64,000 nt of DNA from Azolla caroliniana (Eukaryota; Polypodiophyta). This document shows positions 52,051 to 63,784 of this stretch, piece by piece; positions within the stretch are counted from its first letter, which is position 1, and each line of letters starts with the position of its first letter. Position numbers and translations under genes: made by a program. Under the pieces are notes generated by a model. The model saw only the letters and a list, made by a program, of their open reading frames with translations, was not told where the DNA came from and did not search any database. The DNA lies in contig JBHGNT010000005.1 of assembly GCA_043228905.1 (NCBI GenBank), positions 14,136,001-14,200,000 on the forward strand, written 5' to 3'.

Positions 52051-53559
52051 CTACAGAGGAAAGGGCGACACAATCCAAGGGTATAACACCATTATACGCG
52101 GGAGATATAAATATGTTGGTTGGGGTGGATGTTGCAGAATTAGAGGCATACCTAGACGAGCACCCTCAGATTATTCCGCTGTTCGAAATTGACATCATCG
52201 CAACCGCGGCAAAATATGCCACGACCACTACTCTCCATGACGAGACTTACGAACCAAACCCGGAGTCAATTGTGGAACTAAGCAGAGCACGCACAACATT
52301 CGAGAGGGAAATGGAAATTTCACGACGAGTAACCGCCTCTGCCCTGGAAGAAGTAAACATGGGTACGACGTCAGAACCCCGTTTTCTCTCCATCGCAAAA
52401 GAATTAAGGGCGAACTAGAGAGATGCGATGATGGAAATACTCAAGAAATATAAAGATGCGTTCGCTTGGGCTCATGAGGACATGAAGGGGTTAGATCCAA
52501 AGTTCTATCAACATAGGATCAATTTAGCGACCGACGCAAAACCGGTACAGTAGCGCCGCTACCGCATGAACTCGAACTACGCGACCCGCGTAAATGAAGA
52601 AATTGACAAACTCCTAAAGGAGGGATTTATATGTCCAGTTAAACAAGCCACATGGTTATGTCTGATAGTAGTCGTTCCAAAGAAAAACGGAAAAATACGG
52701 GTATGCGTCGATTACCGAAAATTAAACGCCGTAACCATTATAGACGCATTCCTGTTACCATTCACCGATAGCGTACTGGACACCGTCGCAGGACATGACA
52801 TGTACAATTTTTTAGATGGTTTCAGTGGCTATAACCAGGTACACATGCATCCCGATGACCAAGAGAAGACGACATTTGTCACGGACTGGGGAGTCTATGT
52901 GGCAGTCGTCATGATGTTCGGGCTAAAAACGGCACCAGCAACATTTCAACAGACAATCACAAAGATCTTTGGGGAATATATTCTGGCGTTCATGGAAGTT
53001 TTTTTAGATGATTTTGTGGTACATGCCCATTTTACGCATCTGCCAGGAAAAAAACCGACCATTTTACGCATCTGCAACTGTGCTTGGAACGTTGCCGCAC
53101 CGCACGCTTAAGCTCGAATCCCGCGAAATGTGCCTTCGGCGTGACCAGCGGGACTCTCCTAGGCCATATAGTCAACAAGGAGGGAATAACGGTCGATCCG
53201 GACAAGATCTCCGCGATTACTCAAGCCAAAACTCAGACAAACGCGAAATCATTCAGCCGGTTTTTAGGCCAAATACGATGGCATAGTCGAATGATACGAT
53301 ATTTGGTGGACTTCGCCACGCCATTACATGCCACCGTGCATCGGAATCCCTTCCAATGGACTGCAACGGAGGACAAGACTTATGAGGCGCTCAAGATAAT
53401 GCTCACACAGGCACCCATTGTACAGCCACCAGTTTGGGCGAAGCCATTCCACATGTTCGTAGATGCCTCAAACATAGCAATAGGAAGTGTGCTAATGCAG
53501 CTCACCGAACCGAATTGGTACCGGTTTAGGAAGCGACCTTTCCGGACCGGTGGCTTATG
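52051..53559 (+). pseudogene. Ty3-C reverse transcriptase and partial RNase H
   Basis: The reading continues from the protease region: YLDEHPQIIPLFEIDIIATA, then the pre-RT linker AFAWAHEDMKGLDPKFYQHR. RT: WLCLIVVVPKKNGKIRVCVD, YRKLNAVTIIDAFLLPFTDS, MMFGLKTAPATFQQTITKIF, and the catalytic box VFLDDFVV (YxDD with Phe). A small duplication near 53028-53071 (CATTTTACGCATCTGC twice) shifts the frame. Then FLGQIRWHSRMIRYLVDFAT and FHMFVDASNIAIGSVLMQL start RNase H, whose remainder is missing. A stop lies at 52417, another at 52552. Confidence 0.87.
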
Positions 53560-53564
53560 GAAAT

Positions 53565-54229
53565 TGACGGGAATTGGTCGTTCCTTATGCACAACTCTGG
53601 GCCACAACCGAGCTTAGAATGATACACAGAAAAACGGGAAATAGAACACGACACAAAGAAGAGGAAGATACACAGGAGGTTTACGTGGAAAACCCCAAAC
53701 TAGGGGAAAAACCACGGCAGCCCACAGGCTGCAAACTGTCACTATGTAAGAATGTACAAAACAGTGAGTTCACGGAGGCAACGACCTCGGACTCACGATC
53801 TTCGCCACAGGCGGCGGTTACAACAGAGGCAGCGACCTCTTTCTCTCTCTCTCTCTGTACAATGTTACGTACACTGTCTATTCTTGCACCAACAAGAATG
53901 ACTCCAATTAAAAGTTTGCCCTAAGTCATATTTATACTAATATGACTTTTCGGCTATTTACAAATGTAGCCTCGATGGGCTCTCAGAAACATATTTACGA
54001 ATATGTCTCTTCATCCGGTTCTCCGTAGCCGGGTACTCCTCATCCGGTCTTCACCGGGTCTGCATCATCCGGCTCTCCGTAGCCGGGTACTCCTCATCCG
54101 GTTCATACCGGGTCTGCACCATCCGGCCCTCCGTAGCCGGGTACTCCTCATCTGGTCTCGGCCTCGGCCGAGTTTGTTCATAGGCACTGTTCTTCTCCCT
54201 TCCCATCCGGAGGGACCTGTCTCCCAACA
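53565..54229 (-). mobile_element. Solo LTR (665 bp) of the Copia-6 family in Ty3-C
   Basis: It shares the start (TGACGGGAA), the ACGTGGAAAACCCC string, the GAGGCAACGACCTC repeats and the CCGG-rich minisatellite with the Copia-6 LTRs, and ends TCTCCCAACA. GAAAT flanks it at 53560-53564 and 54230-54234, a perfect 5-bp target duplication. It therefore arose by LTR-LTR recombination of a second Copia-6 family insertion. Confidence 0.93.
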
Positions 54230-54234
54230 GAAAT

Positions 54235-55480
54235 GACATACTTTTTTACTACGGGCCTGCCTCCACCACAATTACGTACGGACGAGAAGAAACGATTAGT
54301 CGTTCGGAGCCGTAACTTTTGCCTGGTAGAAGGAATTTGGCGACGTGGTGTACGTTAGGATGAGAAAGAACCAGTCTTACGGGAGGCTCACTGCGGCACG
54401 GCAGGCGGCCATTACGCGGATTATGTTACAACTCGGAAAATATGGCAAGCAGGCCTATGGTGGCCGACTACACAGAAGGATGCATACGAGTATTGCACGA
54501 AGTGCGATTTGTGTCAATGGATGGGCTAGCCCATGGAGGGCACAAGGATGCCTCACCAGCCCGTATTACCCTTAGATCCCTTCCAAAAGTGGGGATTGGA
54601 TTTTGTGGGGCCCTTCACACCGGCGGCGGCCCGTATGGGCAATAAATACATATTGGTAGCCACGGATTACTACACCAAGTGGGCAGAAGCAAAGGCACTA
54701 CAAGAGAATACGGGCGGCCATCACAACGAGATTCCTTTACGAACACATCTGGTGTCAGTTCGGCTGTCCGATTGAGCTTATCAGTGACCAGGGGAGTCAC
54801 ATTCTCAATACGGTCATTCGAGAACTAACACATCATTACGCCGTAGTCCACAAGAAAAGTATGTCATATTATCCATAGGCGAATGGGTTAGCGGAATCCA
54901 CCAACAAGACGTTGCAGACCATCTTAAAGAAAATCGTCAATGAAAATAGAACGGATTGGGATACCAAATTACAGAGTGCGTTATGGGTGTACAGAACTAG
55001 CTACAAAACAAGCATACAGTCAACACCGTTTCGACTAGCGTTTGGGCTAGAGGTCGTGATGCCGGTAGAGTTTTAGATACCCAGTTTATGGATTCAGGTA
55101 TGGGACCGACTATCGAAACCCAAGTCGGAGGAGGTACGGCTCCACCAGCTACTCGAACTCGGCGAAAAACGTGTACATAGCATGGCGGTGTTGGAGCAGG
55201 AACAACGACGGTGTAAAGCGTTTGTGGATCAACATCGGAACGCACGGGAAAAGGATTTCGCGGTCGGTCAAGCGGTACTGGTTTTCCAAACCTGCATGGG
55301 ACATATGCCAGGGAAGTTATGATTCCACTGGAGAGGCCCGTACTGGATAATAGACGCGGAACAAGACACGTTCCAACTAGGCACGCTGGCCGGGGAAGTC
55401 TTACGACGAAAGGTGAATGGGTTCCGCCTTAAACATTACCTAGGCCCTACACCACCTAACCCATTCACCACTGGATAGGA
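54235..55480 (+). pseudogene. Ty3-C integrase
   Basis: A zinc-binding H2C2 region (HCGTAGGHYADYV, YEYCTKCDLCQWMG) leads to the core: [55 protein letters not shown], and ANGLAESTNKTLQTILKKIV (catalytic Glu). The C-terminal region reads ALWVYRTSYKTSIQSTPFRL, FAVGQAVLVFQTCMG and GEVLRRKVNGFRLKHYLGPT. Stops are at about 54533, 54878, 55074 and 55319. No polypurine tract plus LTR follows; an A-rich stretch (55531-55570) leads to copy B. Confidence 0.85.
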
Positions 55481-55629
55481 CAAAGCCGAAGAACCCGCGG
55501 CGTAAGTAGACGGCCCCACTTCTACACAAAAAAAAAAGAAAAAGGAAAGAAAAAAAGAAAGAGAAGATAGCGATGCTATTTGAGAACTTGTCGGACCGAC
55601 CTGTGAATAAAATCAAACTCCGATTTCAG

Positions 55630-58600
55630 GGCTCTCTAGTGGAGACCCAGAAACAAATAGTTCCTCAAAACATGAAGAGAGGAAAAATGCTTCTCTTCAA
55701 CGAGGAGACAAAATCTCAACCATCCGACGAAGTTAGCCAAAAGAAAATGTTAGCAGTTACTGGTGGTGAGGGCCTTCCCGACCGTGATCTAACGGAAAAG
55801 GAATGGTGTATGCAGTACAAGAAAAAATTCGTGCTTTATACAACAAAGAAAAAGGGCGATGGTCAGCTGGAAAAGGACATCGCATTTATGTATGGCTGTA
55901 GTCTATGATTTGACTACGAAGATTTAGATTTAGCCAACATTCTTGTAATGATAGAATGCTCGAAGGGGGTACGTAAATTGTACCTTTCTAAAGATCGACT
56001 AGTCAAAGAATCTTGTGGGCCAGAATCTTTTAGAAAAGATCTACAAAGTTCACAAAATCTTTTTGTCACCTAGAGGCCATATATACAAGGCCATATAACT
56101 CTAAGGGAGCCCTCTCCCTCCCTGGTGAAGGCCCCATAAAAGGCATCTAAAGTGCAATCGAGACCAACAAAAAACAAGACCACTAAAATGTCGAACTCTA
56201 ACTCATCAAGCTCAACCGAAGATGAGGACACTAGGTGGACGCCAGGTGCTAAGCTAGCATCTGGTGTGTTGTCATCCGAGCAGAATAAGATTCAGAGAGA
56301 GTTAATGTAGCGCAAACTGGTGAGAAAAGAGCAAGTGTTTAATTTTCCTATAACACACATCCATCGGCCCCCAGTAGATGTGAAAATAGGACGAAGACCA
56401 CTTGAGATCAGAGAGCCACCCTGAATGCATGTTCAGAATCTCAAGAAAAAAATGAAAATAAATCCACATGTTACACTTGTGCCTTTCATTGTGATGGTAG
56501 ATCTCGAAGAATGTTCCACAACTGAGGACTTCAACGTGAGAAAGCATGATCAATACAATTACTTTGTAACTAGTGGATCACATTTGGCTAAAACACACTG
56601 ACAACTTGTTAGAGAGCACCCAACGACTTTCTTCTTCAAGTATGTTGAGTGCAAAATATATGTGGGCCTCACAACTGAAGAGGCAAAGCTTTTGGCATGG
56701 AACCACAACAATGACAATGACAATGACTATAGGCAAAAAATGTCATCTATTGAACGGATAAGGTTCTTCCACCATGAATACCTGGACATCACACAAAATT
56801 TTGGTATGAAGCTACACCCCGGCCTACGATGTCAATGCGTTCATGAGGTCGGCATTGTGGTGGATGATAATGTTAAGTCGGATGGTCTTCGGAAATATGA
56901 GTCCTGGTTTCAACTTGCCTTTAGAGATGGAGAAGTATGGGACCTACAAGATCAAGTCTTCTCAATGTGGGAGAATAAGGAGGTCAAGGGTCAACGAGAA
57001 AAGAAATGTAAGGTATACCCTCAACTAGAATTAAAGTCACAAGCAGCCAAGAAAATTGATTTGACAATTGAAGAAGCGGCTAACGACATGAAGCTATCTC
57101 TATGGAGAGCGATGCAAGGTATTAAGGAGGAGTAGCTTCTTGTGTCTATTTTGTCAAGCGAAGAAATGGTCACTGAGTTCAATAAGTAAGTCTTTCAAAT
57201 AGTGATATTGAATTCAATATGGTGCAATCGAAAGTTTTAATTTCATTTTCTAATTTCACATTCATAAGGTGTGCATGAAGATCCAAGAAGTTATGATAAA
57301 ACAACTTGGATGTATAATGTGGGAACAAGTGACTGAGGAATATCCTCTAACGTTTTCATATAAGGCGTTATCCGAGTATTTTATTACATTCAAGGATTGG
57401 GTTAGTATTGGTGTTTTTCATAAAGTTTTCCTCTTATGTAGAGGTTGTGTAATAATACTTGATGTCTTATTGCTTCTATTAGAAATCGTGTCGTGGCAAG
57501 AAACTAGGAGAAGTTCAAGATATACACGATTTCCCGACATCCTTCCTTGCACATCTCGAGAGAGCCAGGAAAGAAAAGGATCATCGCTTAGTCAAGGCGT
57601 ATGAAATTGAGGAAGATAGCTCCTTCAAAAAATTTAGCCACAAGGACATTATTAGAGATCTTTACTACAACGTGATTTGCGGAGATGTCGTTGACATTAT
57701 TCAAAAAGTGTCAAAGAAGGAATATACGCTATTGATTGCTGATATTCCATACGGATTTTGAATGGCATGGTCATCATAAAACGATGAACCTTTTAGGTTC
57801 AAACAATTTGAGAAGATGGTCAAGGATTTTGCTGAGCTAACGACTGCATCCTTGTGGAGGATAGTTATCTTTCATAGTATGGACCAAGGGTACTCGGTAG
57901 CTCAAGCTTTGAGATCTCGTTGCCATTACATCGAGAACCTTGCATGGTAAGGATTATTTATAAGTCTCATTCACTATATTCCCTTTCTTAATATTGTTGA
58001 GTCTATTCTTAACTCGATGCAATATTTGTTATTGGATAAAAACCAATGTCAATAGAGGGCCAACCTTTCGGTTCATAAATGCCATTGAATACATTACAAT
58101 TGGCTACTTCGATGAAATAAAGAAACAAAGAGTCAAGGAGCATTCTAATGAAGTCGGAGGTTCAAATTTGCTCGTATATCTAGTAGTGACACGGAAATTG
58201 TGATATTTCACCACGACAGAACGGGGACTTGTCAACCCATACCAAAAACCTCAACGACTTATGATGCGCTTGATCGAGATGTTTACTGTAGAAGGAGATT
58301 AGATATTAGACCTCTTTTTTGGCACAGGTATTCCTCGAAGTAGGTTTACGTTCTTGAGATAACCAATACTGATTCTTTTTTGTTTGAAAATTAATTCTTC
58401 TTGTTGCTTTCTTGACAGGGACGTCTGCATGTGCATTGAAGCTCTTCAGAAAGACAGTTCCATTGGGGAAGGATGAGGATCAGGTTATATTCTTAACGAT
58501 GAGGATTAAGGCTTTGTGGGAGTGCCCAGACTAGGACGAGGAGGTCGGTGCAAAGCACGTCGCTGATACTGAAAGGTTTCAACCTGCTTCACGAAGAGCC

Positions 58601-58772
58601 TATTCCTTCATTAGCCTGGGAACCGGGGGAGCTAATTGAGGTTGATGAGGAGCTTATAGAAGATCTTACGGTGGCTTGGCTAACAGGGGAAGACAATGCA
58701 CGTATAGCCGAAGAGACTTCTATAAGAGATGAAGAAGAAAATGACATTGACGATTTGATTGCTATGTACTAG
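55630..58772 (+). pseudogene. ParB-like domain + beta-class DNA methyltransferase, copy B (broken)
   Basis: This is the plus-strand counterpart of copy A. The N-terminal exon (VETQKQIVPQNMKRGKMLLF, WCMQYKKKFVLYTTKKKGDG) is followed by a TGA shared with copy A (about 55908). The ParB-like part at 56449-56700 reads PFIVMVDLEECSTTEDFNVR, NYFVTSGSHLAK and CKIYVGLTTEEAKLLAWNHN. MSSIERIRFFHHEYLD and KIDLTIEEAANDMKLSLWRA follow. GT-AG introns are visible: 57187-57268 (GTAAGT..TAAG), 57399-57482 and 57946-58054. Motif IV is LLIADIPYGF (57732-57758). Motif I, LDLFFGT, continues as GTSACALKLFRKTVP when intron 58329-58420 is removed. The tail is acidic (VDEELIEDLTVAWLTGEDNA) and ends DDLIAMY. Lesions include stops near 56280, 56422, 56600, 57135, 57759 and 58299, and a frameshift near 58592. 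Confidence 0.7.
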
Positions 58773-59947
58773 ACTCTTTTGTTGACGAAATGTATTGTTT
58801 TGAATTCACATTACTAATACAAATTTTGGGTTCTACTTGGTGTATTCCATTATTTATATTCTTCTATATGTTTCAATTTTATTTCTATATACTTGGTTTG
58901 TTGAATTATGACATTGGTTTCACCGCGTGGATTGTTGACTACCAATATGGAGAAACATGGATTAGTTTACATTAAGGCTAATTTGGGTCAAACTTTATCT
59001 TAACATAACATGCTCGTAGAATTGTTGCCATGACTCTCCATGTTGTTATTTGCGATCAATTGTCGATATTGTCATTCCGTGTCTAATATATACCAGTCCA
59101 TACATTATGGATCTTTGTCTTCTATTGCTAAAACTATTATGTTTCTCTTCCATTGCTGCTTAGATTGTGTAGTGTGTTGATAATGGTCGATGTCACGTTG
59201 TCCCATTAGTTGCATGACCTTGGACCACACCTCTCAGCAATATCCGCATGTTTTTATACGCTTGTAGTTCCATTAGCATTATCGTTTAGGCTTTGATCCC
59301 GTGTGAATCACCTAAGCAAGAGATTAGATCAATTTTAAATACAAGTATTGAAAGCCTTAATAGGTTTGTTATTTCCATCACATTATCCTAAAGTTCATTG
59401 TCTTACATTGTCCACAATTATATACATATGGTTTGATCCCATGCGAACAAACTAAGGAATAGATTAGATCAACTTTAAATACAAGTATTAAATACCTTAA
59501 TAAGTTTGTTATTCCAATCACATTATCCTAAAGTTCACTATCCTACATTGTCCACAATTAAATACATACAAGTATGAGTCAAAGTATAAATTATAACTCA
59601 TCTTATTAGTATGGTTATAAGTATACCTCATATTATTGTAAAACTTACCAAAATAATATAAGTCTTTAACTGAGTGTTTGCCATCTCGCACATTAGTGAG
59701 ATATTGAGCCATTGTTGAACTTTATTATGTCTACATTAACTTATCAACACATCAAAACTTATTTGAATTTCTAATTTTCTCCACTCGGAGACCTATCATG
59801 TATTTTTATATTTGCAAATTCTAATCAAGTTGTGGAACATGTGATACTAGTGCATCCAATTTTTGTAGAGAGGGTATATTAGGATATTTTCAAGAAGATT
59901 CTACAAGTGGGAGGTGCAATCCTTCCACTTGTGAACGCGAACGTGTT
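58773..59947 (+). mobile_element. 3' flank and terminus of element copy B
   Basis: About 1.2 kb of AT-rich DNA matches 30281-31355 in reverse. It ends CACTTGTGAACGCGAACGTGTT (to 59947), the mirrored terminus of copy A. A local repeat (ACTTTAAATACAAGTATT..CCTTAATA, at 59331-59360 and 59469-59500) is a direct duplication absent from copy A. The element was inserted in the gag of Copia-7, which continues at 59948. Confidence 0.6.
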
Positions 59948-60701
59948 CACTTTGTCCCCCATGCCCACGGGGCCGATCCGCCTCCATGTACTGCATCTGG
60001 TTGTTCGATTGAGTGGTCCTTGACCCATCGCGTGGTTTTCTTCGACCATCAGCATCGATTGCAGGTCGAAGAAGGACGACGGTTTCTCCCGGGTGAGGAT
60101 AGCGGTTCGGATTGGCCCGTACCTTTGAGCCAGACCACCGAGGCAGATTTGTACCATTTAGTCCTCATCTATCATGATGTTAATGAACCCTAATGCGTCG
60201 CAAATCTCCTTTATCTTCGCGGTGTAGTCTGAAACTGACATTTTCTTTTGTCGGATATTATTTAGTTCTTGCTGACGTAGACTAAGGTACTGTGGACTAA
60301 GGTACTTGCGGAGAAAATCTTTTTCACGTTTTCCCAAGCCTGTTTCGGTGTCTTAGCATCTCTAATATAGTCGATTATCTCGTCGTGCACAGAGGATGCA
60401 AGGCAGTACAGAACTCTGCTTGCTCCTTGTTCCCATGACGTGAACTCCTTTTGTGACGACTCCGACACTATTTCATTCACAACCTCAATATAACTCCAGT
60501 ATCCATGTCTGAGCAAATACTGGTGCATCTTGTATGACTAGGATGCATAGTTGTGTCTGTCAAGCTTCTTTGTTGGAAGCAAGCTTGCCATACCTCTATC
60601 CATATCTTTCTTTTGTCTATTCTTTACCGGGTGTTAGGGGTTGTCTTCGGAAATCGCTCATCGGCTACAGAGGTTCTCAACCCTCGCGTTCTGATACCAA
60701 A
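59948..60701 (-). pseudogene. Copia-7 gag remnant with primer-binding site
   Basis: From about 60603 down: MHQYLLRHGYWSYIEVVNEI, FTSWEQGASRVLYCLASSVH, RDAKTPKQAWENVKKIFSAS, then after a small insertion and stop MVQICLGGLAQRYGPIRTAI and PSSFFDLQSMLMVEENHAM. This is the same gag as Copia-1 and Copia-5, here with its N-terminus. The primer-binding site TGGTATCAGAACG (complement, about 60687-60699) adjoins the LTR. Everything downstream of gag is lost at the copy B junction. Confidence 0.84.
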
Positions 60702-61105
60702 TGTTAATATGCAGAAGCTTTCATAAACTAGTTCAACCAGATAGCAATAGAGAGAGTACAGGTTTAATGGAAACCTTACAAGACAGAGATGGAGAGTGGG
60801 AGAGACAGATAGAGCAGAATAGCATAAACTATATTCAAAATAACAACACATTGTACATAGAATGTGCTCAGAGAGCACTTTTATACAAGTCCTTATACGG
60901 ACTAACAGAAGTACTGACATGTACTTCAATATTCATACGAGCAACTGGCACTAACTACGAGGACCATGACTACCTAGTAGTCTAGAAGCGTAGACCTCTA
61001 CATGGCCTACCGGTACACACGTGGGTCCGACTCCCCGATCCTGATCCGGCTCATGGTTCCAGATACTATCCGGACACCGATCCGGTTGAGCTTGCTCGTT
61101 CAACA
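60702..61105 (-). mobile_element. 5' LTR of Copia-7 (404 bp)
   Basis: On the minus strand it starts TGTTGAACGAGCAAGCTCAA and ends TGCATATTAACA, followed by the primer-binding site. CTTGTATAAAAGTGCTC (complement, near 60876-60892) is the TATA region. It belongs to the Copia-2 LTR family and links that LTR family to the gag lineage of Copia-1 and Copia-5. Confidence 0.86.
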
Positions 61106-61116
61106 TTGTATGACCA

Positions 61117-61957
61117 GCATGGTTGTTTACATACCCGTATTTAACATTTAAATACGTATAATACCTCATAATTTGTATAGTACATATTATACCTCAATGT
61201 AGTTTAGTCAAATATCATGTACATTTGTCCAATACGGTATTTGACGCACATTTAAAAAACAGGTATAATATGTATTTATATAAAATTGTAAGTCAAACCC
61301 CAACAGAAAGCAAAAGAAAAAAAATTAGTGAAAAAGAAGCAAAAAGAAGGACGAAAGAGGAACAGAAGAGATGACGATGAAGAAGAAAAAGAAAAAGAGA
61401 GAAAAGAAGACTGAAACCTGTCTTGACTCTAAGTGTGATAATCATAGAAGATAGAACAAGAAGGATGACGAAGAAGATAATGAAGAAGGGAGAAGAAGAC
61501 AGAAACGTAAAGTGAGTGTGATAATTGTAGACGATTCCTCAATCTATAAGGGCATACTCGTAAATAATTGAAATTTGAAGTAGAACATCATGATACAGAC
61601 ACTAATTTATAGAACAAGTGAATGTTGACATTCATATTAATAAGTATTTTAGGATGTGAAATGTTCAAATGTCTTATATGCATTTTAGGATGTAGAACTA
61701 TAATGTACATCACAAAATTGTGTAAACATAGATGCTTATTACAATATTACAAATATTTTTTTGAAAGATAAGTAATTTTCAAATTCTAGAAGTATTTAAC
61801 GTACTATACATCAAATATGTCAAATATGTATTTTACGTATTTTATAAGTATTTAACATATTAAAAAACATATTTAACTTTTTTTAAAATTGGGAGGTACT
61901 ATACGCGTATTAATACGTATGGTATCCGTACCGTATCTAACGTACCTAGCAACCTTG
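61117..61957. mobile_element. MITE-like AT-rich insertion (841 bp)
   Basis: ATGACCA flanks the segment at 61110-61116 and 61958-61964. The ends GCATGGTTG and CAACCTTG are partly inverted, and both are followed inward by TAC/ATACGTA-rich sequence. Palindromes such as ATACGTATAATACC and TATTAATACGTATGG recur. No coding capacity is seen; an A/G-rich stretch lies at 61300-61400. Ty3-D coding reads on at ATGACCA. The family (hAT- or Mutator-like) is undecided because the duplication length could be 7-9 bp. Confidence 0.5.
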
Positions 61958-61964
61958 ATGACCA

Positions 61965-63700
61965 AGCAAAGATGTCATTATATTCTATGAGCAAATTGAC
62001 CAATGTCAAGTGTTCATCGGGAGCCAACTCTTTTGCTATTTTTAGTGTTCTCGGATCCGTGATGGTACCGAGATTAATCTCTTCTAGGATGGACACTTTC
62101 ACTTGTTGAGATATGGCTAGTTCTCGTTCGAGCGCTTCACGTGCATACCGTAATTCTTCGATCGATTTCGGATCGGGTTCTTGATCTATCTCTCCCTCTT
62201 CCGTCACCTCGAAAACATAAGGGTTCACGATTGTTACGATATTGATGTCAAACAATGGAATAATCTATGGGTGATCCTCTAGAAAGTAGTCAACCTCCTC
62301 CTCAGCTAGTCCATCGAGCATGTGAACACCTTCCACATATAGGGGAGTGGTATCCTTTGGGTTGTGGATTTGCTCTTCCGTGATGACACGTACCATAGTT
62401 TTCCCCCACCGGAACAAGATCATATTGCATTGCCATTGTTGCTTAATGTTGGTCGTGTGTAACCAAGGATGGCCGAGTAGCATCGGGTAAGTGCTAGGAG
62501 CATCCAACCGTAACATTACTGCTGAAATCGTGAAGGTGTGGCCTCCAAGAATAAAATCAAGGTGGCGGATTAAACCCATCAGCCTAACGAATCGTGTATC
62601 CGCCATAGGTAGGTTTTGAGGGAGCGGATGCGCTGATAGTGATGTCCTTCATTTTGGTATTCATGTGGTCGACATTGGCATTATTAGTTTTTTCAATCCT
62701 CTCCTTCGCGGGTTGCCAGATTTCATCCTGGACTTCCCTGGCATGTGTTGGGCCTTGCTTCGTGTTGTGACCTGTTGTAGTTCGGCCGTAATGATATTAA
62801 CGGTGGGCCCTTTGCCGCGATCATTGACCGGACAATGGGTGGTAGAATCCCAGGTTGATTATAGTTAAAACATGTGATCTGTGCCGAGTTGCTTGATTCC
62901 CCTTACTCGAATTGAGGTGTTTGATACGATCAGGGGTTTTCTTCTCTGAGCAGCACGGCATACTACTGTGCTAGATGGGAATCTTCCTGAGGCTCGATGT
63001 TGGAAGGCAGTTGACAATGGTTTGGACGCGGTCGGTCTCAACGTCGATTATCTTGAGGTTGTTGATTATTTCTTGATTGCCGATGACCTCGATTATGTTG
63101 GGGAGGCCGCCAATCGTGCCTTTGGTCGGAACAATGTCTTGGGTCATAATCGTCGTTCCGATCGCATCGATAATAGTCATCCACTAGTTGATAGCGGTCC
63201 TCTCTAGGCCGATAACGATCTTCCTAGGGCTGGTACCGATTTTCTGGCTGGTAACGATCCTCCTAGGGTTGCTTCTGATTGTTTGGCTGATAGCTATCCT
63301 CCTCAAGCTGATACATATCCTCACGGCGTCGTCGTATCGGGGTCGTTCGGCTTCCCGCAATCTACATGGCAGATGATCACGATCATCCTATCGATGGCGA
63401 TTGTAGCGGAGTTCGATTTGGCATACCGAAGTGGTGGTTGTGCGATTCAACATATTATGTTCACATTGTTCCACCGTATGCGTGCGGGAGTTGCAGATCG
63501 GGCACTACGGTCGAAAAGTGCAATCTACGGGTAAGTGGCTGGAATTCGAGCATGTCGTGAATTGGATTGCCTACAGAAATTGGGTTTCTTCGTGTGTTCG
63601 CAAGGCGTTTTGGAGTGAGCCCATTGAGAAATATGTACTAGTTTGAGCTTTGTCCAATGTGAGGACACGAGTGACCACCTACTCGATTGTTTGTTGTGAG
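61965..63700 (-). pseudogene. Ty3-D gag-protease-linker remnant
   Basis: On the minus strand a zinc knuckle CPICNSRTHTVEQC (about 63518-63477) opens the recognisable part, followed by a low-complexity Ile/Arg/Thr-rich region (63180-62971). The protease-end segment is HLDFILGGHTFTISAVMLRL, then MLLGHPWLHTTNIKQQWQCN (62606-62265). The linker FDINIVTIVNPYVFEVTEEG and REALERELAISQQVKVSILE (62255-61970) leads to RT, but RT is lost where the MITE-like segment and Copia-7 sit. It is homologous to Ty3-C at 44.6-52.4 kb. Confidence 0.78.
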
Positions 63701-63784
63701 AAGTCGGTTAGTATTGGGGAAACCATGTCCCTCCGGATGGGATGAGCCGAATCGAAGAGCAAGCTCAGCCGAGCATGAAAATCA

